DNA from: Balneolaceae bacterium
GTDB taxonomy: Bacteria > Bacteroidota > Rhodothermia > Balneolales > Balneolaceae
Direction of reading: 5' to 3'
Assembly: GCA_006969905.1 (NCBI GenBank)
Contig: CP030887.1
Span: 2,282,730-2,346,729 of the forward strand
DNA: 64,000 bases
Numbering within the stretch: the stretch's first letter is position 1; each line of letters opens with the position of its first letter. A program made the position numbers and the translations under genes. Below are positions 36,124 through 45,857 of this stretch, piece by piece. The notes under the pieces are model-generated. The model was not told where the DNA came from. It saw only the letters and a program-made list of their open reading frames with translations, and did not search any database.

Positions 36124-37098
36124 CTATTTATTAAATATTGGAAAGCTTAGCGCATCTGTCATAATTCCAAAAGTTAACGCTCTCCTGTCAAAAACATATC
36201 TTGAGTTATAATAGTCTGGCCCTATGTAGGCTCTTGCAAAGATGAAAAAGTCCATCCCTTTAAAAATTTTAAACCCATAGAGTCCATCGAAATGAAACTT
36301 TACCTCTTCAAAATCCTGGTGGAAGTAAGTGGCGAAAGAGTATTGCAGTATTGATTTATTAAAGAAGTTGAAGTTAGGGTCTTCATATATAAAAGTATTG
36401 GCAAGCTGGGCTTTTGTGTAATAATAGCTGTCATTTATTTGTTTTTCCCGTGTCAGAAAGTTGAAATGTTGCTCAAAGGACAGGCTTCCGTTTGCTACAA
36501 TATTTTGCTTTTTTTGGACTTCAAAGTTACTCCAGTTCAATGAGTAAGTAATATAGTCAGTCGAAAAATTTCCCCTGTTGAGATTAATCTCATTGGTTGT
36601 TTCATTTATAAATGGTTCTTCCTGGCCATTAGAATAATGGGTGAGGGAAAAGACCTGGAATAAGGAGGTGCCCTTATAAAATCCTAAAAACCCCATAGCC
36701 CTGCTTTCCTTTATATTTAATCCACCTAATACATGAAAAAGATTAAGAGTGGGTTTGTATGAAGGTGAATAAATGGGAAAGCTCTCTTTATTAAACATTC
36801 GAATATAAATGGTCGGATTTAATGAAATGGCAATGTTCCTGCCTGTACCAAACCGGATGTAATAGTTAGGAGAAACTTTGGCCTCAAAAATGAGAGGTTC
36901 CAGTTTTTCGGTATTCCCATTTATTATGTTCTCTCCCAAGCCCCTCGTAAATGTTATATATGAACGCTCGCTTACAGATAGTATACTTAAGTTTATGTTC
37001 TTGAGGTCCGCATTTGTAAAAAGAGAGTCCTGTGCAGGCAAGTATTTAGCAAAAAGAAGCAGGATTAGAACAGCTAAGATTTTTTGCGTTCTTTGCAT
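36124..37098 (-). CDS. Outer-membrane protein, possibly phospholipase A1 (OMPLA)-like
   Basis: The 324-residue protein has a signal peptide (ILAVLILLLFAKYLPAQ) and a strand-rich body. Near residue 165 it reads LTHYSNGQEEPF, which matches the His-x-Ser-Asn-Gly active-site segment of OMPLA, followed after about 20 residues by RGNFSTDYITYSLNWS, which could supply the Asn of the triad. The end DRRALTFGIMTDALSF resembles the last strand of such barrels. If correct it would hydrolyse phospholipids in the outer membrane. I hold this assignment only moderately. Confidence 0.5.
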   Translation of the reverse strand: MQRTQKILAVLILLLFAKYLPAQDSLFTNADLKNINLSILSVSERSYITFTRGLGENIINGNTEKLEPLIFEAKVSPNYYIRFGTGRNIAISLNPTIYIRMFNKESFPIYSPSYKPTLNLFHVLGGLNIKESRAMGFLGFYKGTSLFQVFSLTHYSNGQEEPFINETTNEINLNRGNFSTDYITYSLNWSNFEVQKKQNIVANGSLSFEQHFNFLTREKQINDSYYYTKAQLANTFIYEDPNFNFFNKSILQYSFATYFHQDFEEVKFHFDGLYGFKIFKGMDFFIFARAYIGPDYYNSRYVFDRRALTFGIMTDALSFPIFNK

Positions 37099-37135
37099 GT
37101 TAACAACTGATTAATTGAAATTAATTATGAATCAG

Positions 37136-37540
37136 TTACTTGGTATAATTAAGCATCCAATGCACACCAAATTTGTCTACAAGTTGTCCGAAGCGGGCAT
37201 TCCAGAAGGTATCCTGTAAACTCATAGTTACTTCACCACCCTCAGAAAGTGCTTCAAAGAATCTTGTTTGTTCATCTTCTGATTCACATTCAATATTAAG
37301 TTGCACGTTAGTCCCTTTCACTACCTGTTTATGTGGTGCCCCGTCTGAAAACATGATGCTGTTTTCTCCGATACGAAGTTCAGCGTGCATAATCTTGTTC
37401 TTGTAGTCATCATCTACCGGCATACTGGCTTCACCAAACCGTTGGGAAGACACAATTTCAGCACCTAAGGCATTTTTATAGAAGGTCATTGCTTCTTCAC
37501 AGTTTCCCTGAAAAAAGAAATAGGGGGTAAGCTTTTTCAT
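37136..37540 (-). CDS. VOC-family PhnB-like protein
   Basis: The 134-residue protein is a glyoxalase/bleomycin-resistance fold of the PhnB/3-demethylubiquinone-methyltransferase-like group. It shows LTPYFFFQGNCEEAMTFYKNALGAEIV, then IMHAELRIGENSIMFSDG and a C-terminal FWNARFGQLVDKFGVHWMLN, the usual ending of this group. No substrate is known for most members. Confidence 0.85.
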   Translation of the reverse strand: MKKLTPYFFFQGNCEEAMTFYKNALGAEIVSSQRFGEASMPVDDDYKNKIMHAELRIGENSIMFSDGAPHKQVVKGTNVQLNIECESEDEQTRFFEALSEGGEVTMSLQDTFWNARFGQLVDKFGVHWMLNYTK

Positions 37541-37563
37541 AACTATGATGCTTTGTTTAAGGT

Positions 37564-38250
37564 TTAGTATTGCGTGAGAGCATAAACTAAAATATTTGCT
37601 CCCATTTCCAAGGCTTTTTGCCGTACTGATGCCGGGTTATTGTGAATTTCGGGGTCAGCCCAGCCATCGCTCAAATTAGATTCGTAAGTGTAGAAGACAA
37701 CCAGTTTTCCGTTCCTGAACAAGCCATAGCCTTTCGGGGCTGCATTGTCGTGCTCATGAATTTTCGGAAGCCCGTTCTCAAATTCGAAAACCTGTTTGTA
37801 AATAGGATGTGAAAAGGGCAGTTCAATAAGTTCTTCATCAGGGAAAACTCTTTTTAATACAGGCCGGATAAATTCATCCAGCCCATAATCATCATCCACA
37901 TAAAGAAAACCCCCGTTTTCGAGATACCCTCTTAAGTTCGATACTTCTGAGTTGTTGAGAGTAATATTCCCATGCCCGGTAAGGAATACAAAAGGGTAAG
38001 AATAAAGGTCACGGCTTCCCAAAGAAACATCCGAGTATGATTCAGAAATTGAAATGGGAAGTCGTTGCCTGGTGAAAGCGATAAGATTACTTAATGCAGA
38101 AGGATCATTATACCAATCTCCACCACCCCGGTACTTGGCCCGGGCTATCTCGAACTCTCCTGTATTTTGTGCAATTATTGTTGAAGGGCTACAAAAAAGG
38201 ACTGCCGCTATTACTAAAAAACTGTTTCGTAAAACTTTAAATTTATACAT
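37564..38250 (-). CDS. Exported DUF4159 protein
   Basis: I prefer the ATG at 38250, which gives MYKFKVLRNSFLVIAAVLF and a signal peptide ending in TIIAQ (228 residues); the 28 upstream residues overlap the divergent gene's leader. The DUF4159 body includes FEIARAKYRGGGDWYNDPSALSNLIAF, YPFVFLTGHGNITLNNSEVSNLRGYLENGGFLYVDDDYG (a glutamine-amidotransferase-like fold) and the end ALEMGANILVYALTQY. DUF4159 proteins often accompany MoxR/VWA genes, which are absent here. Confidence 0.75.
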   Translation of the reverse strand: MYKFKVLRNSFLVIAAVLFCSPSTIIAQNTGEFEIARAKYRGGGDWYNDPSALSNLIAFTRQRLPISISESYSDVSLGSRDLYSYPFVFLTGHGNITLNNSEVSNLRGYLENGGFLYVDDDYGLDEFIRPVLKRVFPDEELIELPFSHPIYKQVFEFENGLPKIHEHDNAAPKGYGLFRNGKLVVFYTYESNLSDGWADPEIHNNPASVRQKALEMGANILVYALTQY

Positions 38251-38278
38251 TGTGCCAACCTGAAATCGAGAGGATACA

Positions 38279-39865
38279 TTGAAAGTTAAGAAGGTAGTAC
38301 CCACCATCATAATTGCTTTATTAGCCTTTAACAATTTAGCTGCACAAAATCGAATATTTCAACCATATCAACCACCTGCAGATTATAGAAAAGGAGCAAC
38401 TCTAAATATTTTTGAAAATACCATTCCTTTTGAATTCCAGTTTTTGATTGATGATAACCTGACAAAGGTAATTGCAAACCCGGCTAAATCATTTTTATTT
38501 AACTCACCATTTGCTTCAGCAGCATTAGATAGAACGTACAATCGTTCGTTTAGTCTTGGGCTTATTAATCCAAAGAAGTGGATTCTTTTCGCAGACTACT
38601 CGGGAATTTCAGAATTTAATGAAAGGCTGATTTCTGATTTTGAGAATGAAGTTCTTATTAACGAAGATGCTGCGTTAAGAGATGTTTCCAGATGGGAAGC
38701 AGAGTCAGTGGAAGATGGAGCTAATGATCAGAAGAATAACTTTTTTGAGGCTCGGTTATTTAAAGCTTTTGAAACTAATAATTCAGGATATGCAGCGGTC
38801 GGATTATTTTTTGGAGTAATAGATATCGAGTGGGATGGAATAAGTGAAAACCTGAGTAAGAGAAGGTTTAGCAGAGAAAGATTTTTAAATGATACGCTAA
38901 GAACTATAAACAGGAGTACTGAATTAAATCAACGTGTTGGTGACAATACAACAGTTAACAGTATTATCCGGTCTGGTTTAGAGTTTCATTATGTGAAGGA
39001 TGAAATTGAAACGAGTCAAAAAGTTTTTTTAGAACTCAGGGATAACCAAAATGATTATAATACTATTTACACCAGCCGGGATAGCCTGGTTTCGGTAGAC
39101 TTAAATTTTGGAAGTAATAACACTAATATTTTTTATGAGCAAAATAGCAGGATTTCGAAGATAAGCTCTCAGCCCATTGGTCTTTTTTATTCAGGCTATT
39201 TCAATAAAAAATTGAGCATGTTTGGCGATGATTTTGTGTTTTCGAACATTGATTTCGGGTACAATACAGGAGAGTTATCGTTTTCAAATATTTTTGAATC
39301 CTTCAGGGTCAGAACTACAAATGGAATAAGTGATACCACACTATCTGACAATAATACGAATGGCAGGTTCAGAGGTAAGAACACAACGCATCTTAATTCG
39401 GATGTTTCCCTGGGCTATGCAATTTCCAAAAAAACCGATAATAACTATTTGTTTACAGGCCTGATTGCACACTATAATTTTGAGTGGATAAAAGACTACA
39501 GTTTTGATTCAAACGAATTCTACAAAGTCACTGACCGGACTGACAGGGTCAATATTTCGGCTCCCATTTATTTATCGGTGGCTCTGAGTGAGCAGGTGAA
39601 TATTTGGGGAGGCGGAAGAGTATTTTATGAATACTCTTCAGGTAAGGCTAAGAGAGATTTTGAAGGGTTTTTAGATGAGGATATTGTTGAGCCAGGAATT
39701 GAAATGGGTTTTTCTTCCGAATACAATGATAGCGGCCACTCCATAGATACGCAGAATTTTATTGGCTTAAGAGTATCTCTTGAATCCGGAATAGACCTCA
39801 ATATCCGGTTTAATAGCATTTCAAGTGTAAATAGCTGGGCAGTAAATATTGGTTACAATTTTTAG
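38279..39865 (+). CDS. Outer-membrane beta-barrel protein of unknown function
   Basis: The 528-residue protein starts at a TTG codon (38279) and opens with a signal peptide (KKVVPTIIIALLAFNNLAAQ). The body is made of alternating strand-like segments and ends VNSWAVNIGYNF, with a C-terminal Phe as in BAM substrates. I recognise no family. It overlaps the 3' end of the convergent DUF4249 gene by four bases. Confidence 0.6.
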   Translation: MKVKKVVPTIIIALLAFNNLAAQNRIFQPYQPPADYRKGATLNIFENTIPFEFQFLIDDNLTKVIANPAKSFLFNSPFASAALDRTYNRSFSLGLINPKKWILFADYSGISEFNERLISDFENEVLINEDAALRDVSRWEAESVEDGANDQKNNFFEARLFKAFETNNSGYAAVGLFFGVIDIEWDGISENLSKRRFSRERFLNDTLRTINRSTELNQRVGDNTTVNSIIRSGLEFHYVKDEIETSQKVFLELRDNQNDYNTIYTSRDSLVSVDLNFGSNNTNIFYEQNSRISKISSQPIGLFYSGYFNKKLSMFGDDFVFSNIDFGYNTGELSFSNIFESFRVRTTNGISDTTLSDNNTNGRFRGKNTTHLNSDVSLGYAISKKTDNNYLFTGLIAHYNFEWIKDYSFDSNEFYKVTDRTDRVNISAPIYLSVALSEQVNIWGGGRVFYEYSSGKAKRDFEGFLDEDIVEPGIEMGFSSEYNDSGHSIDTQNFIGLRVSLESGIDLNIRFNSISSVNSWAVNIGYNF

Positions 39866-40761
39866 AAGGAAGGCCTTTGTATATCGGTTTGAATAGTATC
39901 GGAAGCTATGGCTCCAAAAACGCCAATAGCACCTTCCATCCTGTATATCACATTTTGAATTTCACCGGGAGAAAGGGTTGAGCCTCCCAGTTGAACTGAT
40001 TGCGATCGAACGAAGTCGTAAATGTTATCGTCAATAGTATTGGCAACAATTCTGCTGTCGCCAAAGTAAGCCACTGCTAACCAGGGATAGCGAACAGTTA
40101 CGGTACCATCTGGATTTTCATCAAAGTTGGCTTCATTCAATATGCCTGAACTTAAATTTGCGAAATCCTCAAGGTCATCTTCATCCTCATAAAAATCAGC
40201 ATAAAGGGGAGTCAGGTTTTCAACAATTGGTTCGCCGGCAATAGTATTAAAAATGTAGACATTTTGTCTTCCCGGGTAACTGGATTCACTCAAGGTCACT
40301 TCCAATTGTTCGGTAGATTGATATACAATGGAAGAAGGTACACCACCGATTACGCTAAATGTATCGGGCACAATAGTGAATGCGTTTACTTCTTCTACAG
40401 GATCCGGGAAAGTAATATTCAACTGGTAGGTGCGTGTTGGTAATACATCGTGTTGAACGGTTGCTTCATAAATTCCGGGTGCAGTATTTGTATAGCTAAA
40501 CACTTGCTCCGGGTTAGTTCCTTCTGCTCCTTCAAGGAGAAAAACCTGTACGGTAGCATTATTCACACCCAGGTTATCAAAGTTGTAAACCTCTGTAGCC
40601 GGAGCCGTAGTAGATAGTTTAAGAAGGGGTAACTGCCGGTTTGCTACCAGGTACGATTCCACTACATAGAATTCTTCATATTCATCCTGCGGGTATAAAT
40701 CACAAGAAGAAACAATGAACATTAAAGAAAGAATAGTTAGAAATATATTTTTCATGGTCAT
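39862..40761 (-). CDS. DUF4249 lipoprotein, partner of the TonB receptor
   Basis: The 299-residue lipoprotein has a lipobox ending in IVSSC near residue 20, with the lipidated Cys before DLYPQDEYEEFYVVESYL. The DUF4249 opening VVESYLVANRQLPLLKLSTTAP and an Ig-like domain (YEATVQHDVLPTRTYQLNITFP) follow. It lies two bases after the TonB receptor gene, the standard pairing for this family, and probably forms a surface cap or ligand-binding lid. The second Met (residue 3) is an equally good start. Confidence 0.85.
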   Translation of the reverse strand: MTMKNIFLTILSLMFIVSSCDLYPQDEYEEFYVVESYLVANRQLPLLKLSTTAPATEVYNFDNLGVNNATVQVFLLEGAEGTNPEQVFSYTNTAPGIYEATVQHDVLPTRTYQLNITFPDPVEEVNAFTIVPDTFSVIGGVPSSIVYQSTEQLEVTLSESSYPGRQNVYIFNTIAGEPIVENLTPLYADFYEDEDDLEDFANLSSGILNEANFDENPDGTVTVRYPWLAVAYFGDSRIVANTIDDNIYDFVRSQSVQLGGSTLSPGEIQNVIYRMEGAIGVFGAIASDTIQTDIQRPSF

Positions 40762-40763
40762 TA

Positions 40764-43025
40764 CTAGAATTTTACAGTGTATGAAACGGCAGGAATAATG
40801 GGCAACAGGGTAATCTCATCACGGGTAATGGGATTGGTGTCAAAGTCAAAAGTGTAGAACCAAACATTCCTCCTGGAGTAAACATTGATAATTTGGAACT
40901 GCCATTCTGCACTTCCAAGCCCAAAGAAGGTTCCTGTTCGTGCAAAAGAAAGATCAAGGCGATGGTAATCAGGTAATCTTGAGGCATTTACTTTTCCTAC
41001 CGTCAGAACATTCGGATCGTCATTATTCCATGGCTGATCTATTGCGTAACGCCCCAATACTTCGGTGTAAGACTGACCGGTTGCAAATACCCAGGCTGAA
41101 GTAAGTTTCCATTTTCTGCTCAACTGATAGGTTAAAACAAGATTTACATCATGCCTTCGATCGTATTTAGGCGGGTAATACCGTCCTGCAGAGGTTTGCT
41201 CAAAAATTGGGGAATTAAAGCCGGGGAATCTTCTCCATGTATAACCAAGTGTATATCCCACAAAACCTGTAAGGCGGCCGGTCCTTTTCTCAAACATCAT
41301 TTCAAGGCCATAAGCATGCCCATTCCCGACCCTGAACAGATCAGGATAGTCTAATCCTGCAGCATCAGGAAGAAATGGATCCAGTTCAAAAAGATCATTC
41401 ATTGAGCGGTAGTAGATTTCTGCATCAAAGCCATAATTACTGAATGGGATGGTTTTAGCACCAAGAACAAATTGATCCCCGTAGGCAGGGGCTACGCCAT
41501 CATCAGAGGTAAGCCATACATCAAAACCTGAGAAAGCTTCATTGGTTATCAAGGTCAAAAACTGGTTGTATCTGCCATAAGCAGCTTGTAAGCGAACCCG
41601 GTTAGAGGGCTTATATTCAATCGAAACGCGCGGTTCTAACCTAAGATACTGCCCATCCGAGAAATAGTTGAATCTAAGGCCGGAAACAATTCTCCATAAT
41701 TCATTGGGCTCCCAGGTATCCTGTACATAAAAAGAATTATAGCGGGAATGGATACGGCTTGAAAAACTATCCTGGTTATCAAACCGGTCCTCAAGTCGGA
41801 GCGTGAATACTCCACTCCATATCCCTGTAGATATCTGGTGTTTTTCATTCGGTAGATACTCCAGGTCCGCTTTAATCGAAAGGTCATAAATGTTATTATC
41901 GCGCTCAAAAGGTGTACCTGCTATTTCAAACTCGGGGAAGTTGAAATACCTTGAACCTGTAACAACAAAATTAGAGAATAGTTTTTCTGAGAAAATATGG
42001 GTCCAGTTTCCGCTTAATGTCTGGTTGCCGTAATTAAGAGAAAATTCGCCATCATCGGCAAAAGGAAAGTTAACACGGTCGCTGCCGGAATAGAAGGCAA
42101 GGTTAAACTTATTGTTTAAAGAGGCATCATAATTGATTTTCCCGTTAAAATCGAGGAAATAGAATTTACTGGGAATATTATCATTATTTGAGCGTAAAGC
42201 TGCCAATAGCGGTTCCAAAGTAGAACGCCTGGCGGCAAACATGTAGGAACCGTTTTTAATAGGGCCTTCAATTAAAGCCCTGGAGGCAAGCATTCCCAGT
42301 GTTACAGAGCCTCGCATATCATTTCTATTCCCATCTTTGTTGTAAATACTAAGAACCGATCCTAAGCGGCCTCCATATTCGGCAGGATAACCTCCTTTAT
42401 ATAACCGTACATCTTTAATGGCATCAGGGTTAAAAGTGGAAAAGAAACCAAAAAAGTGACTGGGGTTGTAAACTGTAGTCCTGTCTAGAAGAATCAAGGT
42501 TTGATCGGGGCTTCCTCCACGAATGTACAGTCCGCTGGAAAAATCAGAGGCTGCTTTAACTCCGGGCAGGAGTTGCAGTGACCGGAATACATCGGCTTCA
42601 AAAACAGAAGGAAGGGCTTTGATAAGCTCCGTCTGAACCTGGGCAGTACCAATATCTTTTTGCCGTTCCTTTTCAGCTTCAGATTCAACCACAATTTCAT
42701 CACCTTCAAAAACCTGTGGAACGAGTTCGATCTCAAGCTGTAGCCTTTCTCCGGGTTCGAGGGTGATCTCCTGTTCATAAAATTCAAAGCCGATATAGCT
42801 ACAGACCAGGGTATAAGTGCCTGGCGGTATATTTGTAAGTGAGAAATAACCCAGTGTGTTTGATGAGGTGCCCCGGGTGGTTCCCATCAGTGCAATGTTT
42901 GCACTAATTAACGTCTCTCCTGTATTTTTGTCTTTAATGTAGCCGCTGATAGAAGCAGTGTTTTGAGCCGTGGTTGCTGTTGATACTAATAAAAGCAGGG
43001 CAACAGCAAGTATGTATTTTTGCAA
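40764..43025 (-). CDS. TonB-dependent receptor with carboxypeptidase-like N-terminal domain
   Basis: The 753-residue outer-membrane transporter has a signal peptide (ILAVALLLLVSTATTAQ), then a CarboxypepD_reg-like domain (SISGYIKDKNTGETLISANIALMGTTRGTSSN). A plug follows with LPSVFEADVFRSLQLLPGVKAASDFSSGLYIRGGSPDQTLILLD, and a 22-strand-type barrel ends in PAVSYTVKF. It is a SusC-like relative without the SusD partner, paired instead with DUF4249. The ligand is unknown. Confidence 0.9.
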   Translation of the reverse strand: MQKYILAVALLLLVSTATTAQNTASISGYIKDKNTGETLISANIALMGTTRGTSSNTLGYFSLTNIPPGTYTLVCSYIGFEFYEQEITLEPGERLQLEIELVPQVFEGDEIVVESEAEKERQKDIGTAQVQTELIKALPSVFEADVFRSLQLLPGVKAASDFSSGLYIRGGSPDQTLILLDRTTVYNPSHFFGFFSTFNPDAIKDVRLYKGGYPAEYGGRLGSVLSIYNKDGNRNDMRGSVTLGMLASRALIEGPIKNGSYMFAARRSTLEPLLAALRSNNDNIPSKFYFLDFNGKINYDASLNNKFNLAFYSGSDRVNFPFADDGEFSLNYGNQTLSGNWTHIFSEKLFSNFVVTGSRYFNFPEFEIAGTPFERDNNIYDLSIKADLEYLPNEKHQISTGIWSGVFTLRLEDRFDNQDSFSSRIHSRYNSFYVQDTWEPNELWRIVSGLRFNYFSDGQYLRLEPRVSIEYKPSNRVRLQAAYGRYNQFLTLITNEAFSGFDVWLTSDDGVAPAYGDQFVLGAKTIPFSNYGFDAEIYYRSMNDLFELDPFLPDAAGLDYPDLFRVGNGHAYGLEMMFEKRTGRLTGFVGYTLGYTWRRFPGFNSPIFEQTSAGRYYPPKYDRRHDVNLVLTYQLSRKWKLTSAWVFATGQSYTEVLGRYAIDQPWNNDDPNVLTVGKVNASRLPDYHRLDLSFARTGTFFGLGSAEWQFQIINVYSRRNVWFYTFDFDTNPITRDEITLLPIIPAVSYTVKF

Positions 43026-43138
43026 TTTATTAATCCGGTTTTAAAATTATTCCCTCGGGCTTAGACGTGATTCATGAAGCAAAGTTATGACAATCAGAGC
43101 TTTTTTATCATCAAATTGTCATTAACTAAACAATATTT

Positions 43139-44029
43139 TTATAGCCCCAGTGTGGGTAGGTCGTTTTGGCCGGACGGAGGTTCAATATTAGTTTTAAGTA
43201 CCTCATTCATTTTCTTTATGAAATAAGCTGAGAGTAAAGGGGATTCTTTTTCAATATTTTGGTGCACAAAGAAATACAGGTTTTGCAGCCCCAACTCTTT
43301 CCATTCTTTTAACCTGAGTATCCATTCATCTAACCGGGCATAATCGGTTTCATGATTTGCCCCTACATAACGAATAAAAGCGGTAGGTGTGGTAAGCCTC
43401 ATGTGGAGTAAATCCCTTCTGCCTGCTGTGTCAGTAATGATGTTTGCTACTTCATGCTCTTCAAAAAGTTGATATAATGTATTTGCAACTACTTCGTCAT
43501 TAAACCAATCTGTGTGTCTTAGCTCAACAGCCAGTGGTATATCCTTTGGCCAGATTTCCACGAAGTGTTGAAGCCGGTCCATATCTTTAGGGGCAAAGTT
43601 ATTATGAAGCTGCAGGAACATCATTCCCATTTTATCTCCAAATGCCCGCATACTTAACGCCACATCTTCAACTAATGCATCTATGTTTTTTAAGCGGCCA
43701 AAGTGACTGATCCGCTGGTTTACTTTTGGGAAGAACTTGAAACCGTCCGGCGTTTTTTCGGCCCAGGTTTTGATCTGTTTCTCATCATAGAGGTTATAGA
43801 AAGTGGCATTCAACTCAATGGAGTTGAACTGTCTGGAATAGTACGTCAGCTCATCTTTAGTACCGCGAGGATAAAATCCTTTAAGATCGCCACGGTTCCA
43901 TTTGGCACAGCCCACAAATATATTTTCCAGGTTGTTTTTATGGTTGGTCAGTACTTTCGAAGTATCAGGATGATCAGGTGGGAGGGTGAAGTTAATAGCG
44001 GCAGGGTTATCTACGCTTCCGAATTTCAT
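43139..44029 (-). CDS. DUF72 TIM-barrel protein
   Basis: The 296-residue protein matches DUF72 (YecE-like): IFVGCAKWNRGDLKGFYPRGTKDELTYYSRQFNSIELNATFY, then FKFFPKVNQRISHF, MMFLQLHNNFAP, LAVELRHTDWF, and FIRYVGANH. Family members are TIM barrels of unknown function. The N-terminal 35 residues before IFVGCA are longer than usual. Confidence 0.88.
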   Translation of the reverse strand: MKFGSVDNPAAINFTLPPDHPDTSKVLTNHKNNLENIFVGCAKWNRGDLKGFYPRGTKDELTYYSRQFNSIELNATFYNLYDEKQIKTWAEKTPDGFKFFPKVNQRISHFGRLKNIDALVEDVALSMRAFGDKMGMMFLQLHNNFAPKDMDRLQHFVEIWPKDIPLAVELRHTDWFNDEVVANTLYQLFEEHEVANIITDTAGRRDLLHMRLTTPTAFIRYVGANHETDYARLDEWILRLKEWKELGLQNLYFFVHQNIEKESPLLSAYFIKKMNEVLKTNIEPPSGQNDLPTLGL

Positions 44030-44164
44030 TGCTGTGGTATTGTAAATGTGACGGGTACAAATAAAATAGTAAACAGGGTAATAATACTATGAATCAAGAC
44101 AAAAAATTAGCGATTCGATAGATCTGTTTTTTTATGTGCCTTACCGCCACATGAACAGGCGTTC

Positions 44165-45835
44165 TTAACTAAAAAAATTATACATGATTTCATGTGGGTT
44201 CGGAGCTGTTTTCGGCACCGGAATTACATGTTTTACTTGCAGCACTTTGGTGTGGCCTGCTTTAATCTCAATAGGGATGTTTGAGTAATGAAATGGAGCT
44301 TCTTTCTGGTTTTCAAAATTCACTACCCAATCGTTCTTTCTTCCCAGTATGAGTTTGATAAGGGCATCCAAAATAACCCTGGGTACTCGCTTTCTCCATT
44401 TTCTGTGCAAACTTTTATCCCAGTCAGCGGCCACACACTGGTAGCGGGTAGATGGGGAAAGGGGTTTGGCATCCAGGATATCGGTCAGGCTTTCATGGCC
44501 GGGCTTCATTTGCAAAGAACCAGGTTGAGAAAGAAAGAACTCTGCCGAAAACTGAGCAAAAGCAGTAAGCACTTTCCCGGCAGGCCCTGCTGTTTTTTTA
44601 AGAATTTTAAAAAAGTGAACCACTCCTTTAGCCGCACTAAAATAGTGCACTCCATTTGCCCCGGAATAGGTGAGAATACGGTCAACAATAAAATTGGTAT
44701 TCACCGGGTCGCTGGCCAGGTACTTACACACCAGGGCACCGCGACTGGTTCCCACCAGGCTTATTGGCTCTTTAAAGCGGTTATCACCCAGGAATTCATA
44801 CAGGATATTTGCATTTTGTTTGGCATTATGCGTGATGGTCGGGTGATTGAAGCCAATAATTTGTTCAAAGACGTTATCTTCAATCAGCTTCTTCAGGATT
44901 AAATTATCCGGGTCCAGGTATGTACCTCCATAAGACCCATGGATAGAAGAAAACGTACCATGAATAAGCAATAAGGTCTTCTTATCAAAATCAATGGCAT
45001 CTGCTTCAACCGGATCAAAATCATTCTTAGAGGCATTATACACAAGTAGCTTATACTTATCCTCGCCATATTTGCGATGCAAGGCATTATTTCCTGCAGC
45101 CTTAACATTCAGGGTGTTGATTGCCTCTACAAGTAAATGCTGTTCTTTCAGTTTATGACGCTTAAATGTGAGAATTTTGATGATAAAACTGGTCTCGCGA
45201 TCCTGCCCGGTAAACCGGACATATTCCGGGTTATTCTCATCTTCATCCACTCCTGAAGGTATAATTGGAAAGTGGTAAGTCAGGCGGTCGCGTGTGGTGC
45301 CAACTTCGGTGGTGGTAGGCTGGGGTAAGATGTATTCAATTTCTGCCTCTGTATCTGCATCATCATCCCGGTACTTGTCCACATCACTATGCTGGTAATA
45401 CACTACGGCTCCTTCATCATCTCCCAGGAAAAGTGTGAGCCGGAGTTCAGGTATTTCATCTGCCCGGTATAATTTATTCTCCAGGTTAAAATCTACTTTG
45501 TCAAAGTTGATATACCGTTCCTTAACAAAACCTGCTTCCCCCGAAAGAGGGTTAAAATTCCAAATGGCCCCGATTTCTTTCAGGGTAACTTTCGATTCCG
45601 ATTCATGATGACCTTTCTCAGAAAATTCTATGGAACCACTCGGATTGAAAGGATTATCATTTTTCCATCCTAAGGTAGCCCAGACCTTTTCAGGGTGCTT
45701 TTTTGTACGGAAACTTGTTTTACTTCTCACCTTCCTTTTTTCACCACCCGAAAGGTCAAGCCAGGGCTCACCCAGGGCAAAATATTTAGGATTAATAAAA
45801 TTAGCGTTGTTTCTGTTTAGAACATGTAATGCCAT
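44165..45835 (-). CDS. Alpha/beta-hydrolase (esterase-like) with N-terminal extension
   Basis: The 556-residue protein has an unrecognised beta-rich N-terminal half and an alpha/beta hydrolase in the second half: KTLLLIHGTFSSIHGSYGG (oxyanion strand, about 292), then SLVGTSRGALVCKYLA, where Ser in GTSRG is the nucleophile (about 370). No signal peptide is present. It lies 22 bases after a minus-strand M15 peptidase, probably in one operon; that pairing hints at a phage- or toxin-like lytic module but does not prove it. Confidence 0.6.
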   Translation of the reverse strand: MALHVLNRNNANFINPKYFALGEPWLDLSGGEKRKVRSKTSFRTKKHPEKVWATLGWKNDNPFNPSGSIEFSEKGHHESESKVTLKEIGAIWNFNPLSGEAGFVKERYINFDKVDFNLENKLYRADEIPELRLTLFLGDDEGAVVYYQHSDVDKYRDDDADTEAEIEYILPQPTTTEVGTTRDRLTYHFPIIPSGVDEDENNPEYVRFTGQDRETSFIIKILTFKRHKLKEQHLLVEAINTLNVKAAGNNALHRKYGEDKYKLLVYNASKNDFDPVEADAIDFDKKTLLLIHGTFSSIHGSYGGTYLDPDNLILKKLIEDNVFEQIIGFNHPTITHNAKQNANILYEFLGDNRFKEPISLVGTSRGALVCKYLASDPVNTNFIVDRILTYSGANGVHYFSAAKGVVHFFKILKKTAGPAGKVLTAFAQFSAEFFLSQPGSLQMKPGHESLTDILDAKPLSPSTRYQCVAADWDKSLHRKWRKRVPRVILDALIKLILGRKNDWVVNFENQKEAPFHYSNIPIEIKAGHTKVLQVKHVIPVPKTAPNPHEIMYNFFS

Positions 45836-45857
45836 AGCTCAGGTGTTTAGGTAATGA

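Noticed and set aside
44288-44902. 204-codon plus-strand frame opposite the esterase-like gene
   Set aside because: Lies opposite the coherent alpha/beta-hydrolase sequence and shows no domain; antisense shadow.
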